DNA from: Geomonas oryzisoli
GTDB lineage: Bacteria > Desulfobacterota > Desulfuromonadia > Geobacterales > Geobacteraceae
Length of the DNA stretch: 64,000 nt
Direction of reading: 5' to 3'
Assembly: GCF_018986915.1 (NCBI RefSeq)
Contig: NZ_CP076723.1
Span: 2,699,501-2,763,500 of the forward strand
The notes below the pieces were generated by a model that did not search any database, was not told the DNA's origin, and saw nothing but the letters and a program-made list of their open reading frames with translations. The position numbers and the translations under genes were made by a program. Below, in pieces: positions 52,634 to 62,440 of the stretch (positions are counted from its first letter, which is position 1; each line of letters begins with the position of its first letter).

Positions 52634-53830
52634 CTAGTAACGGCTGAAATTATCCAGAAGTTCTGCGACTACGCTTTCTACTGCAAAATGTTTCATCACA
52701 CGGGATCTTCCTGCTTCTATAAGTCGCAGACGCTCAGTGTTGTCTTCCAAGATATGTTGAATAGCATCGGCCAAAGCCAAAGCATTCTCCGGTGGGACCA
52801 GTACCCCCGCGCCATCAGACAGAAGCTCTGGAATCCCTCCGGTACGTGTCGAGACAACGGGAATCCCATATCCCATGGCCTCGATGAGTGATACAGGTAT
52901 GCCTTCATGCAAACCGTTGCCTAGATCGATACTGGGCAGGATAACCAAATCGACCTTGTTTTCGCGGTACAGCGACATCACGTCTGAATGCGGCAAGTGG
53001 CCCATAAACTGCACAATAGGTTCAAGGCGTAGTGAGGCAACCTGTTTCTGAAGTTCATCGTAAAGAAAGCCCTCGCCTGCAAGTTGTAGCCGACATTGGA
53101 CACCGCGGTCTCTCAGGATGGCGATGGCACCAAGGAGGTACTTGTGTCCTTTTACCGGGAAAAAAGTAGCCGGGCACAGAAGCGTCGGTGTGCTGCTGAG
53201 TGTTGCTGTTACCTTGAACACTTCGGGCAGAATTGCCCCCATATGCACAATGACAGCAGTTGTTTTGCCTAGGTCGGCGCCCACGGACTTGGCAAGATTG
53301 CGGCCGCTATGGGATATGAACCTCACAAACCTGGCATTTTCGAATTTAACCTGCAACAGGTTGTTGGCAACTATATCTCCCCTGTGGGCGGTGACGCTCC
53401 AAGGAATCCCTGAGACAGTACTGGCAAACAGTGCAAGCGATGCAGTAGTAGAGCACCAGTGAGCATGGATATGGTCTACTTTCTGGCAGGCGGCAAGCCT
53501 CGAGAACCAGAGCGCTTTCGGAAATACCGCGACATTATGAAAGAACACCTTCGGGCTACGGCAACGCAAAAGGAAACGGGCGGCCTTAATTGTCGCGAGT
53601 GGCTTTGAGAGCGCCTCCAACATCGCCCCCCACAACACTGGAAAGGACAATAAGGGTGCCGGGAATGCCAACCTTGCCAGTTCAGGGGCCATGACTTGCG
53701 AAGAATTCTCGGGTGACCTCGGTACAATGATGACATCAATGCCCTTTTTGAGGAGTTCGGTCACCTCGGCGATGAGAAAGGATTCGCCATTGCCAAAAGG
53801 CATCGTCGCTGTTACATACGCGATCTTCAT
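52634..53830 (-). CDS. glycosyltransferase family 4
   Basis: 398 residues. N-terminal MPFGNGESFLIAEVTELLKKGIDVIIVPRSP; donor domain with PTLLCPATFFPVKGHKYLLGAIAIL, LQLAGEGFLYDEL and EGIPVSLIEAMGYGIPVVSTRTGG (the E-x7-E motif). GT-B retaining enzyme adding a repeat-unit sugar. It overlaps the Wzy gene by four bases. HIHAHWCST resembles the acceptor-side motif seen in colanic acid-type GT4 enzymes. Confidence 0.92.
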   Translation of the reverse strand: MKIAYVTATMPFGNGESFLIAEVTELLKKGIDVIIVPRSPENSSQVMAPELARLAFPAPLLSFPVLWGAMLEALSKPLATIKAARFLLRCRSPKVFFHNVAVFPKALWFSRLAACQKVDHIHAHWCSTTASLALFASTVSGIPWSVTAHRGDIVANNLLQVKFENARFVRFISHSGRNLAKSVGADLGKTTAVIVHMGAILPEVFKVTATLSSTPTLLCPATFFPVKGHKYLLGAIAILRDRGVQCRLQLAGEGFLYDELQKQVASLRLEPIVQFMGHLPHSDVMSLYRENKVDLVILPSIDLGNGLHEGIPVSLIEAMGYGIPVVSTRTGGIPELLSDGAGVLVPPENALALADAIQHILEDNTERLRLIEAGRSRVMKHFAVESVVAELLDNFSRY

Positions 53831-55305
53831 GCCCTCTCCGCCTCCTTCTTTTCAGCAGGGCACAAGAAACTGCGGTTCAACGATGGCAGCAAGAACACGA
53901 CTAGGAACGGGATGAGCCCCATAAGCAGATTCTTGAAGTTGCCGAAGAGACCGGAACGCACGGCGGCCAGGACCAGTGCGTTGTACATGACTGCGTAGAT
54001 CAATGGGACCGCGTCGTAATGGATGTTTTTTTTGACCCACTGGAATATGGTCTCTACGCACCACCCGTAGACAAAAGTCAGCACCAGAACTCCCAGCACG
54101 CCGCCGGCCCAATATCCTTCCTGCAGGAAAAAGAAACCGAAACCGCCCCCCTGCTCGAGTTCTCCCGGATAAAATGTCGCTGCGAACTGCTCGCTCAGAG
54201 GCAAGGGACGGGAAGGAAAGAGTACCTTCGGAATGAAAACAAGGAACTCGGAGATCAAGGAAAGCCCGTAAGTGAAACCTGATTCGTTGGCATTGATGCC
54301 TGAAATCAGGCGCAGCAGGTTAGTGCCGACCAGCAGTTCCGTGGAAGAGGTGAAGCTTAGAAACTTGGCGTCGCCGGACTGCAGGGCGGCCTGCACAAGA
54401 TTGTACATCTCGCCAAGGTTGCTTGTGCTTCTGACAAAGCTCATAACATTAACAAAAAGGTACACGAGAGCCCCTGAAAGCACAGCGGCAACAGTCTTTA
54501 TTCTTCTGACGCGATAGTGATAAAAAATTGCAGGGATAATCACCGCTGCCATCACCTGTCCCCGCCATCCCGCCATAGTGTTTCTCGCCAAATAGGACAA
54601 GATGATGACACTGCCGGCTATCATGTAGGCCCGTTTCCGGCTTGTAAAAACATACAAAGTGGCAAGGCAAAGTATCAGCGTTAAAGGAAGGTTGGTGAAC
54701 AGGGTCTCTGTTATCCCCGAAGCGCTATCTTGCATTCGTTCCAGGCGCAGTGCCAAGGCCCGCTCTGCATACGAAGGGACATTCAGGAAATTAAACCACG
54801 GTAGCAATCTGTAGCAGAAGATCCCTCCCAACAACAACGCAGCCCAAAACAGCTTCTGGTGAAACTTGTTGTTCTCAACAAGGAAAACGGAGGGGAAACG
54901 AATCCCTGTCGCCGGCATCTTGATGCGCTGGGCGAAAAGCATTCCACCGACAAGCCCGATCAGCCCCGCCAGGCATGAGAAGTAGTAGGTGGTTAGTACA
55001 TCGTCACCGACAGGATCATTGTGTGCAGTTAGCCCCGTAGTTTCAGCAAACAGCGCGGAAGATACCGCGTACAAAAACAGCAAAACCGTGAGGCCAACAC
55101 CAGGAGAAAAGAAATCAATGTCCCTTCCCTCGCAGTAAGCTGACAGGAACAGCCCAACTATCACTACGTAGACAAATACAAAGGCTTGAAAGGGGGAGCT
55201 TAGGTCATAGACACCGGCAAGCTGCCCCAGGACGGCACCGCCAGCCAGGGACGACATCAATATCCCTTTTCTCAGTGCCTGAAGATTATCTCTGTTGGGA
55301 TTCAA
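53827..55305 (-). CDS. Wzy-like O-antigen/EPS repeat-unit polymerase
   Basis: 492 residues, about twelve membrane segments (for example VFVYVVIVGLFLSAYC, LTVLLFLYAVSSALF, FSCLAGLIGLVGGMLF, FWAALLLGGIFCYRLL, NLPLTLILCLATLYVF). A long loop between ~290 and 380 contains SGINANESGFTYGLSLISEFLVFIP. Wzy proteins have little sequence conservation, so the assignment rests on topology and position next to Wzx and glycosyltransferases. It overlaps the upstream acyltransferase by 20 bases. Confidence 0.82.
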   Translation of the reverse strand: MNPNRDNLQALRKGILMSSLAGGAVLGQLAGVYDLSSPFQAFVFVYVVIVGLFLSAYCEGRDIDFFSPGVGLTVLLFLYAVSSALFAETTGLTAHNDPVGDDVLTTYYFSCLAGLIGLVGGMLFAQRIKMPATGIRFPSVFLVENNKFHQKLFWAALLLGGIFCYRLLPWFNFLNVPSYAERALALRLERMQDSASGITETLFTNLPLTLILCLATLYVFTSRKRAYMIAGSVIILSYLARNTMAGWRGQVMAAVIIPAIFYHYRVRRIKTVAAVLSGALVYLFVNVMSFVRSTSNLGEMYNLVQAALQSGDAKFLSFTSSTELLVGTNLLRLISGINANESGFTYGLSLISEFLVFIPKVLFPSRPLPLSEQFAATFYPGELEQGGGFGFFFLQEGYWAGGVLGVLVLTFVYGWCVETIFQWVKKNIHYDAVPLIYAVMYNALVLAAVRSGLFGNFKNLLMGLIPFLVVFLLPSLNRSFLCPAEKKEAERA

Positions 55306-55918
55306 AGCCGCTCATTCCTTTATAGGGCGAGGGATGGCAGTGGTTTCTTAACACACTCCTCGCTTTTTCTGTCTCCTCCTCAGTAGGGAAGCGAGACCTT
55401 ACTGGTTTGGCCGGGATCCCGGTACAAATGGTGTAGGGGGCCACGTCCCTGGTAACAATGGATCCGGCACCGATGACGGCACCGTCGCCGATGGTAACGC
55501 CTCTTAGCACGATGACGTTGGCGCCGATCCAGACGTCGTTGCCGATTACCGGCGGTGGCTGCTCCTTGTCGGTAGTGGCATCTTCGCCTTCCAGCACTTT
55601 GATGAGGTTGGGAGAAGTTGTTACTCTCCTGTAATCATGTTCGGTAGGGCCTATCAGAACGTTGTAACCCAGCGATGACCAAGAGCCTATTACACCGCTC
55701 ATGATTTCGCCGGAGTTGACGTAGGTCCCCTTCCCTACGGAGACATTACTCCCGATGGTGACGTCGCCAAAGTAAGCGGCTCCACGGATCTTCGCCCGCG
55801 GGCTAATTCGCGCCCCGGCTCCAAGCTTTACCCCCAGCAAGGACGCACGGGTAAAGCCCGCAGCATAAAAGAGCGTGTAGGCCACCAACGCCACAATATT
55901 CTGTAAAAGTTGCAACAT
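55286..55918 (-). CDS. hexapeptide-repeat acetyltransferase (CatB/WbbJ-like)
   Basis: 210 residues. N-terminal membrane-like helix (ALVAYTLFYAAGFTRASLLG), then hexapeptides RISPRAKIRGAAYFGDVTIGSNVSVGKG and NDVWIGANVIVLRGVTIGDGAVIGAGSIVTRDV with the catalytic His in GPTEHDYRR. It likely O- or N-acetylates a sugar of the repeat unit using acetyl-CoA. It overlaps the Wzy gene, and both follow the flippase. Confidence 0.9.
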   Translation of the reverse strand: MLQLLQNIVALVAYTLFYAAGFTRASLLGVKLGAGARISPRAKIRGAAYFGDVTIGSNVSVGKGTYVNSGEIMSGVIGSWSSLGYNVLIGPTEHDYRRVTTSPNLIKVLEGEDATTDKEQPPPVIGNDVWIGANVIVLRGVTIGDGAVIGAGSIVTRDVAPYTICTGIPAKPVRSRFPTEEETEKARSVLRNHCHPSPYKGMSGFESQQR

Positions 55919-55957
55919 GTGTCTTCTCCGTCCGGGACGCGAGGGGTGGTCGGGTGC

Positions 55958-57466
55958 CTAGCGCACACTGATTGCGGGCAGGACATACCTCCTGAAGATG
56001 CTGTTGGTCGCTGGAGTTACCAAGACGGTAGCCACAAAGCTGAGCAGGTAGCAAAGCGCAATAGTAGCGACACCTGCAAGTCCAGACATTCTCCAGAAGA
56101 CGGCAAATTTGATGAGAACCACTACAGCTACCGCGGCGGCCAGTGGCCGGCAGAGATCTTCCCAGAACCATTTTGCCTGCTCCCCTGGGATGAAGCGCTT
56201 GTGTGTCACGAAGACCGCAATGGCGTTTTGCAGCAGACTGATTAACGAAAAAGTGACTGCTGCCCCTAACACACCCCATACCTTCACGGCCAACACGAGC
56301 AACGGCGCATAAACCAAAAGAAATGGCATGAACACGTACAATATGTACCTGGTCTCCCCGAAAGCCTGCTGCAGCGAGTACGGCATGTACAAGAGCCCGT
56401 TCAGCGTCCCTCCAACGAGTAGCACTGATAGAATCAGATAGCTGTACTGCACCGTTTCTTGATCGGCAATCCACAAGGACAGGATTTCCCGTGAGTAGAC
56501 GGCAAGCACTGCGGAAATGGGGAAGACTGCCACCGCCATGAGTTGGCATCCCTTGTGGTAGGTAAGCTTCAGCTCAGCATGATCTCCCTTCGCGCGCAGT
56601 TGGGTGATCACTGGGAAGAAAGCTGCGTAGATAGGGTAATAGAGCATAAACAAGCTCCCTACAACTTGCCACGCAAGGCTGTAATAGCCAAATTCGATGA
56701 GCGAGAGTTGCTTGCTGAGCACAATCTTGTCCAGTTGGTTGAAGAGTAGGATCACCACCGACACAGCGCTCATGCCGATCGCCAAGCGCCAGACCGATTG
56801 GACCAGCTCGCCCTGGAACCTCGAGCGCTGGCCGCCCACCGGAAGCGAACGCCAAAGTGCAATGGCGACTGCAGCGACATTGGTGATACTCATAAGAAGT
56901 TGCCACCAAAAGAAGGCAAGTACCGGCGATGAGGCCAGCATGACTACCACCAGCGCCCCTACGCCGCGTAAGGTCCACAGCACAGTGTTGATTGAGTTGA
57001 ACAGGACCTGTCGTTGCAGCCCCATTAGTCCACCGGTGTAGAATCCTACCGGCCACTGGAACACGATAGAAAGCCCCATGAGAAGAACAGATTGCTTCAC
57101 CACCTCCAAAGGAAGCGCTTGAGGTTTTACCCAGTTGGCTGCAACCATTGGCGAAACCAGGAGCACTACACAGCACAGCACCGCTGCAAGCCCCCAATAA
57201 ACGACTTCCAAGGTGCGTACGAGGTTACGCATCACCTGTTCTTGCCCCGACGCGGCGGAATAGCGGGCAAGTTCACGGTTGATTGAGGGGCTGAGTCCCA
57301 AATCCAATATGGTCATCAGCGGTTGGATCGTCGCGAAAATGCCAACCAGCCCATAGGCCTCGATCCCCATGTGCTTTATGTACAGCGGAACGAAAGCGAT
57401 GTTGATAAGGGCAGCCCAGGCCTTACCGGCGTAGTTAGCTATTACATTCTTCTTGAGTGTGCTCAA
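55958..57466 (-). CDS. Wzx-like lipid-linked oligosaccharide flippase
   Basis: 502 residues with the MATE/MOP (polysaccharide transporter) pattern: VIANYAGKAWAALINIAFVPLYIKHMGIEAYGLVGIFATIQPL at the N-terminus, then a dozen membrane helices, with KGCQLMAVAVFPISAVLAVYSREILSLWI in the middle. It moves undecaprenyl-linked repeat units across the inner membrane for Wzy polymerisation. It overlaps the upstream phosphatase-superfamily gene by four bases. Confidence 0.92.
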   Translation of the reverse strand: MSTLKKNVIANYAGKAWAALINIAFVPLYIKHMGIEAYGLVGIFATIQPLMTILDLGLSPSINRELARYSAASGQEQVMRNLVRTLEVVYWGLAAVLCCVVLLVSPMVAANWVKPQALPLEVVKQSVLLMGLSIVFQWPVGFYTGGLMGLQRQVLFNSINTVLWTLRGVGALVVVMLASSPVLAFFWWQLLMSITNVAAVAIALWRSLPVGGQRSRFQGELVQSVWRLAIGMSAVSVVILLFNQLDKIVLSKQLSLIEFGYYSLAWQVVGSLFMLYYPIYAAFFPVITQLRAKGDHAELKLTYHKGCQLMAVAVFPISAVLAVYSREILSLWIADQETVQYSYLILSVLLVGGTLNGLLYMPYSLQQAFGETRYILYVFMPFLLVYAPLLVLAVKVWGVLGAAVTFSLISLLQNAIAVFVTHKRFIPGEQAKWFWEDLCRPLAAAVAVVVLIKFAVFWRMSGLAGVATIALCYLLSFVATVLVTPATNSIFRRYVLPAISVR

Positions 57467-59463
57467 TGCCCAGCCCCGTTGCCCCTGTCGAATAATAGCT
57501 CGGTGGAAATCAGACGGTTCATTCGCGCGGCCAGCACGGCGTCTTGAACTGCAAGGCTGCTATTTTCGTTTGGATCTTTCTCCAGGTTGTACAGTTCCTC
57601 TTTTCCTGTCTGAAGATTACGGACATACTTGTAGTTGCCATCAACAACTCCGATGGTCCCTGACTTGACCACAGCCTTCTGGTAGTTCTGTTCGAGGTTC
57701 ATCGAGAAAATCCTTTGTTCCTGCCTTTGCCCGCCTCTCAGTAGACCCATGAAGGATTTACCCTGCATTTCGGCAGGCGTCGGTATCCCAACGGTAGCGA
57801 GGATGGTCGGTGCCAAGTCAACCTGTTGAATATTCTGCCTGATGCGGGAGCTACCTTTTTGCCCTGGGAGGCGTACGACGAGGGGGATATGAATAAGCGG
57901 CTGGTTCAGCCTGTCCCCGCCGTGTGACTGCTGGCCCTTCTCGAAGATTTCGCCATGATCGGCAGAGACGAAAACGGCAGTATTCTCCAGATAGCCATCC
58001 TTCTCGAGTTTTTTGACAAAGAGCCCGAACTCGCTGTCGGTATAGAGAATCAATTCATCATAACGTGCCCTTAGAACGTCTATCCTAGGCTGGTCTTTAA
58101 GATCATAATTCATGCCATAGATGGTGTTTTGTGACACAGCTGTATCGTAAAGTTTCTGTTTCAGGAAGGAATACTTATACTTCTCCGGCGGCAGGTAAGG
58201 TGCGTGCGGGGTGAATACATGTATCCATAGGAAAAAAGGTCCCTCCTTCCTAGCATTCAAGAATTTCGAGGCTTCCTCGAAAGTTCTTTCCGGAGGGTTC
58301 ATGACCCGGGTGTTCCACCCCTTGTTGCCGACCAAGAACAAGTCATGCCACTCGGCCTGCATTGGAGGGGCAAGAACTAAATATTTGAAGAAGTACTTGT
58401 AGGCGGTATAAACAACGACACCCTTCATGCTGTAGAACCAGTTATTGATATTACTGTCCAGTTTCAGCAGCTTTGGAGTGAATGTATTGTAGCACCAGCC
58501 GGAAACGTAGTCAGAAACATAGGGGACCGGAGCCACATAGCTGAAATCAGGGTAAGACCTGTTATGCCAAGGATGCGCCGCCGGGTTAGCCACCACCGCC
58601 GCCGTTGTATAGCCATTTTTCTTCAGTGTGGCGCAGAGATTATCGCGACGCGCTTCTTCTGTGAGGACCATGAAGTTGTTGTAAACCTTGTGCTGTGTTG
58701 GGTATTTGCTGGTCAGTATGCTGCAAACGCTGGGGGAGGTGTGGTTGGAGTTAGAGTACATGCGATCAAAGATGAAGGCGCTCCTCGCAAATTCATTCAT
58801 GTTCGGGGTGGTATCCCTTGGGTAGCCGTAGAGTGACATATCCGATGCGCTCAACGCGTCGAAAGTGACCAGAATGACATTGAGTTTGCTTGTTGAAGCA
58901 GATTTTACCGGTGGTGTCGGTCCTGCATACAAAGAGACGGCAGCCAATTTCAGCACGAGGAGGAGGGCCGAAACGGCCGCAAAGACCGGGATCACCTTAA
59001 ATGCCCGATTTACTATCACCGGCATCTGTTTCAGTTTTGTGGCCATGAAAATATTAAAAAGCAGAAATATGCCAATTACTGTGATGCGCCGCAGCGTGTT
59101 CTGTCCCTCGGGAACCACCGTTGCCGACCAAAGGTTCAAATAGATGAAGAAGACGAGATCAGCAAAAAGCCATACCACCACATTGTTGATCGCCAGCGTC
59201 AGTTGTCCCAGCGTCTTGCTAAAAAGACCCAGCAGGGTGCTTATCAGACCGACAGCAAGTGCAATAACTGCCGCAGCGAATCCGAGGACCAAGCCGAGCA
59301 ATGACGCGTCTACAGCAATGGTAGTTAAGGTGAACGAGCGAAGGAAGGAGTCGATCCGGTAAAGAAAGTCGGCCGGCAGCAAGACGAGCAGCAGCGTGCA
59401 GCTCCAGTACTTGAATATGCTTAGCGTGTTCTGCTTAATTTCATGCGCCGAAAACTGGTTCAT
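57463..59463 (-). CDS. membrane sulfatase-like hydrolase/transferase (alkaline phosphatase superfamily)
   Basis: 666 residues from ATG 59463 (ATGA overlap with the upstream stop). Five N-terminal membrane helices (~18-200) precede a periplasmic catalytic domain with VILVTFDALSASDMSLYGYPRDTTPNMNEFA (metal Asp). The nucleophile region is SNSNHTSPSVCSILTSKYP, where sulfatases have C/S-x-P-S-R. Here the nucleophile candidate is Thr and the Arg is missing, so it more resembles phosphoglycerol/phosphoethanolamine transferases. VFVSADHGEIF and QSHGGDRLNQPLIHIPL give the other metal ligands. It may add or remove a phosphate-linked group on the glycan. Confidence 0.87.
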   Translation of the reverse strand: MNQFSAHEIKQNTLSIFKYWSCTLLLVLLPADFLYRIDSFLRSFTLTTIAVDASLLGLVLGFAAAVIALAVGLISTLLGLFSKTLGQLTLAINNVVVWLFADLVFFIYLNLWSATVVPEGQNTLRRITVIGIFLLFNIFMATKLKQMPVIVNRAFKVIPVFAAVSALLLVLKLAAVSLYAGPTPPVKSASTSKLNVILVTFDALSASDMSLYGYPRDTTPNMNEFARSAFIFDRMYSNSNHTSPSVCSILTSKYPTQHKVYNNFMVLTEEARRDNLCATLKKNGYTTAAVVANPAAHPWHNRSYPDFSYVAPVPYVSDYVSGWCYNTFTPKLLKLDSNINNWFYSMKGVVVYTAYKYFFKYLVLAPPMQAEWHDLFLVGNKGWNTRVMNPPERTFEEASKFLNARKEGPFFLWIHVFTPHAPYLPPEKYKYSFLKQKLYDTAVSQNTIYGMNYDLKDQPRIDVLRARYDELILYTDSEFGLFVKKLEKDGYLENTAVFVSADHGEIFEKGQQSHGGDRLNQPLIHIPLVVRLPGQKGSSRIRQNIQQVDLAPTILATVGIPTPAEMQGKSFMGLLRGGQRQEQRIFSMNLEQNYQKAVVKSGTIGVVDGNYKYVRNLQTGKEELYNLEKDPNENSSLAVQDAVLAARMNRLISTELLFDRGNGAGH

Positions 59464-61226
59464 GGCCTGCACACACTCCCGATGACCCCGGCGACGTCGA
59501 GCACGGTGCCGATAGCTGCCATATCTTCCCTCATGTTGCCGAATATAACCCCCGGTACCAGGGAGGCGTCGCAACAGTGATCACCACTCCACTTTTTAAG
59601 GTTGTCCTCCACTACAGGGCCAGCACCGAAGGCACCTATGGCATTTTGCCAAGAGGAGCGATAGCCATCGGAAAACCCGACCACCAAGTCCGGCCCCTGT
59701 CCGGTCCCGCCGTAGAGTCCACAGGTGTCGTAGCATCCCTTGACGGCGCTGGCTCCAGCATCCGTAAGCGCCAGCAATTCCTTGGCCAGCTGTTCCTTCA
59801 TGCAGGGCAATTTGTCTGGCTCCACTACACCGTGGCGCTCCCTCCCCTTCAGGTTGAAGTAGATGCTGGTGAAGCCGACTGCGTAGGCGCTGCTTTGGGA
59901 CCAGTCCACCCCCTCGAAGAGTCCAGGGCAGGAGTCCGCACCCTGCTTCAGCTTCAAGTACCCCTTTTCCATGAGCCAGGCGTTGAGATGTACCGAGCGC
60001 CGGAAAGTAGTGAAACCATGGTCGGAGCAGACCAGCAACTGCGCCCCGGGTGCCCGCTCCATGACCTCGCCCAATATCCGATCCATCCAGCGGTAATACC
60101 TGCCGATCACGTCGCCTAAGTTTTCTACGGCCTGCGGGTCATGCATCGGGTGCGAGGTATCCTGCAGGCGCCAGAACATGTGCTGGATGCGGTCGGTGGT
60201 ATCGAAGACGCAGCCGAGCAGTCCCTGCCGGAAGCGTGCGAGCTCATGCATCAACATCGCCTCGCGCTCCGCCATCACTTGGTCGCACAATTCGATGAAT
60301 TCGCGGTCGGAGAGGACGCCGTCGTTGAGCGCGTTGGTGTCCTCGGAGATGCCGAGGGTGGCGTAAGGACCAATTGCCCTGCACAGTTCTTCGGCGTACC
60401 CTGCGGGGGTGGCGATGGGGAACTCTGCACTGGCATAGCCTACCTGAATCGGAGTCAGGTAGAGCCTGAATTCGGGGTCGGTCTGCTGCAGCAGGAAACG
60501 GCAGACGCCGGTCACGCTGCGGAAGAAGCCGATATCGAAGGAAAGGTCGATCCACGGGCTCCAGGAGCCGACCGGAAGCGTCACCACCTTCCTGCCGATC
60601 TTGAGCGTGGCCTGACGCTCGTCGAATTCGATCAACAGCGGCAGCGTGGCCGCCTTTCTCCCGGCGAGCGATGCGGTGAAAGGACCGGCTATGTCGGTCT
60701 GGATCCTGCCGCCGCGGGGAGAGACCTCGACGATGCGCCCTTTGCTGTCGGGTGCGAGATCCCCCTTCTCGGTGGTGTACCAGGCGTAGCTTCCCAGCAT
60801 GCCGCGCACGTCGGGAACGCCGAGTCCGGCCAGGAGCTTGCCGTCCTGGAATGGGCGCGGGGGAAAACCCATGGGCCACTTAAGGAGCGTACCCTGCACG
60901 CCGCGCCGGGCCGCCTGCTCCCAGAAGGTCTCCCCCTGCACCGGGTTCACGTACTTGCCTCCCTGCTGGCGGTGCAGGGACAGAAACGGCTGGTAGGTAG
61001 CCGGATCGCGGTGGATGAAGTCGAAGATGCCGTGGTCGCTGGGCGCCTTGCCGGTAGCGATGCTGGACCAGACCACCGGGCTCTGCGGCGGCGCGATGGT
61101 GGCGAGCCTGCCGTAGGAGCCCTTTTTTGCCAGCCGCTCGAAGTTGGGGAGGCTCCCCTCCCCCATCATGCGTTCGGCGATGACAGGGTCCATCCCATCC
61201 ACCCCGAGGAAAATGCGCCCGGTCAT
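59460..61226 (-). CDS. alkaline phosphatase superfamily phosphodiesterase-like protein
   Basis: 588 residues from ATG 61226. FLGVDGMDPVIAERMMGEGSLPNFERLAKKG gives the metal Asp, then APPQSPVVWSSIATGKAPSDHGIFDF, where the nucleophile and conserved TG..PxxHG of type I phosphodiesterase/nucleotide pyrophosphatases are seen. LVCSDHGFTTFRRSVHLNAWLMEKGYLKLK and DTTDRIQHMFWRLQD carry further metal His/Asp. No clear signal peptide, so it may act in the cytoplasm. The substrate is unknown; it is coupled by 4-base overlaps to both neighbours, cysN and the sulfatase-like gene. Confidence 0.88.
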   Translation of the reverse strand: MTGRIFLGVDGMDPVIAERMMGEGSLPNFERLAKKGSYGRLATIAPPQSPVVWSSIATGKAPSDHGIFDFIHRDPATYQPFLSLHRQQGGKYVNPVQGETFWEQAARRGVQGTLLKWPMGFPPRPFQDGKLLAGLGVPDVRGMLGSYAWYTTEKGDLAPDSKGRIVEVSPRGGRIQTDIAGPFTASLAGRKAATLPLLIEFDERQATLKIGRKVVTLPVGSWSPWIDLSFDIGFFRSVTGVCRFLLQQTDPEFRLYLTPIQVGYASAEFPIATPAGYAEELCRAIGPYATLGISEDTNALNDGVLSDREFIELCDQVMAEREAMLMHELARFRQGLLGCVFDTTDRIQHMFWRLQDTSHPMHDPQAVENLGDVIGRYYRWMDRILGEVMERAPGAQLLVCSDHGFTTFRRSVHLNAWLMEKGYLKLKQGADSCPGLFEGVDWSQSSAYAVGFTSIYFNLKGRERHGVVEPDKLPCMKEQLAKELLALTDAGASAVKGCYDTCGLYGGTGQGPDLVVGFSDGYRSSWQNAIGAFGAGPVVEDNLKKWSGDHCCDASLVPGVIFGNMREDMAAIGTVLDVAGVIGSVCRP

Positions 61227-62440
61227 GCCACGATCCCTGCGCCGGCCGGGACGCCGTCGCACTCGATCACGAAGCGACCCAGTTCGGGGACCCGCGCGAA
61301 CGGGTCAATCACAAGCGAAGCCTCGGTACGGATGCGGCAGCGCGCCATCTCCCCTATATTCAGGCTCTCCGGATCAAGCTCCTCGTCAGGCGCGGCCGGG
61401 TCGTACACCTTGAGGAGCTCGATTACACCGGCAACCGCCTGGGTGGCACAGCGGATCATCACGCGGCGGCCGGAGACATAGGAATCGGCGAACCAGAAAA
61501 TGGTGGCGCCAAAGAGCGAGACGGCGTTGGGCGCCGGTTCACCGGCAACAACCTCCCCGCGCTGTGGTACCCGATCCGCATCAAGGAACAGCCCGACGGC
61601 GTCGCCGTAGCTGGCTGCACCCACGTCCGGCTCCGGATATTTCGCGATGGCGCGGACCCGGGCGCTGTCCCCCCCAGGCCAGACGACGACCTCGTCCCCG
61701 GTGGCCAGCCGACCGGAATCTACCTTGCCGACCACGACCGCCCCCTTCTCGTGCTGATAGACGTCCTGAACGGCGAAACGGAAAGGACGCTCTTCGATGG
61801 GCGGGGTGTCTATGGCGTCGAGCACCTCCAAAAAGCAGGGGCCGTAGTACCAGGAGAGTCCTCCCTCCCGGGCGCGGGTGGCGACGTTCTCCCCGGTCAG
61901 GGCGGAGATGGGGATGATGGCGAAGGGGGTGCCGGAGAACTCGGCGAACAGGTCGCGCACCTGTGCCGCCACCTCGAGGTAACGCCCCCGGTCGTAGCCG
62001 GCCTGGTCCAGCTTGTTGATCAACACGCAGATGTCCTTGATACCGACCAGGGAGAGGAGCTTCGCGTGACGCCTGGTCTGCGGGCAGATACCCTCGACGG
62101 CGTCCACCATCAGCACGGCGGCGTCGGCGTAACTTGCGCCCGTCAGCATATTGCGGATGAACTCGCGGTGTCCCGGCGCATCGATGATGACGTAGGGGCG
62201 CCGCGCACTGGTGAAGTAGATCTGCGAGGTGTCGATGGTGATGCCGCGGGCACGCTCCTCCTCGAAGGCGTCCAGGACGAAGGCGAATTCGCTCGCCTTG
62301 CCGGCGTCCTGTGAACTCTGCCGCATCTCGGCCAGACGGTCGGCCTGCAGCGCGCCGGTGTCGTAGAGCAACCGTCCAATCAGGGTGCTCTTGCCATGGT
62401 CGACGTGACCGGTGATGACGATCGGAAAGGGACGCATCAC
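61223..62440 (-). CDS. cysN: sulfate adenylyltransferase subunit 1 (GTPase)
   Basis: 405 residues. EF-Tu-like GTPase: P-loop ITGHVDHGKSTLIGRLLYDTG, switch I RGITIDTSQIYF, DAPGHREFI, NKLDQAGYD. The residues RLAEMRQSSQ and EEERARGITID fit CysN. It lacks the APS-kinase extension of CysNC. CysN drives ATP sulfurylase CysD by GTP hydrolysis, giving adenosine 5'-phosphosulfate. The gene overlaps cysD by four bases. No cysC is in the window. Confidence 0.95.
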   Translation of the reverse strand: MMRPFPIVITGHVDHGKSTLIGRLLYDTGALQADRLAEMRQSSQDAGKASEFAFVLDAFEEERARGITIDTSQIYFTSARRPYVIIDAPGHREFIRNMLTGASYADAAVLMVDAVEGICPQTRRHAKLLSLVGIKDICVLINKLDQAGYDRGRYLEVAAQVRDLFAEFSGTPFAIIPISALTGENVATRAREGGLSWYYGPCFLEVLDAIDTPPIEERPFRFAVQDVYQHEKGAVVVGKVDSGRLATGDEVVVWPGGDSARVRAIAKYPEPDVGAASYGDAVGLFLDADRVPQRGEVVAGEPAPNAVSLFGATIFWFADSYVSGRRVMIRCATQAVAGVIELLKVYDPAAPDEELDPESLNIGEMARCRIRTEASLVIDPFARVPELGRFVIECDGVPAGAGIVA

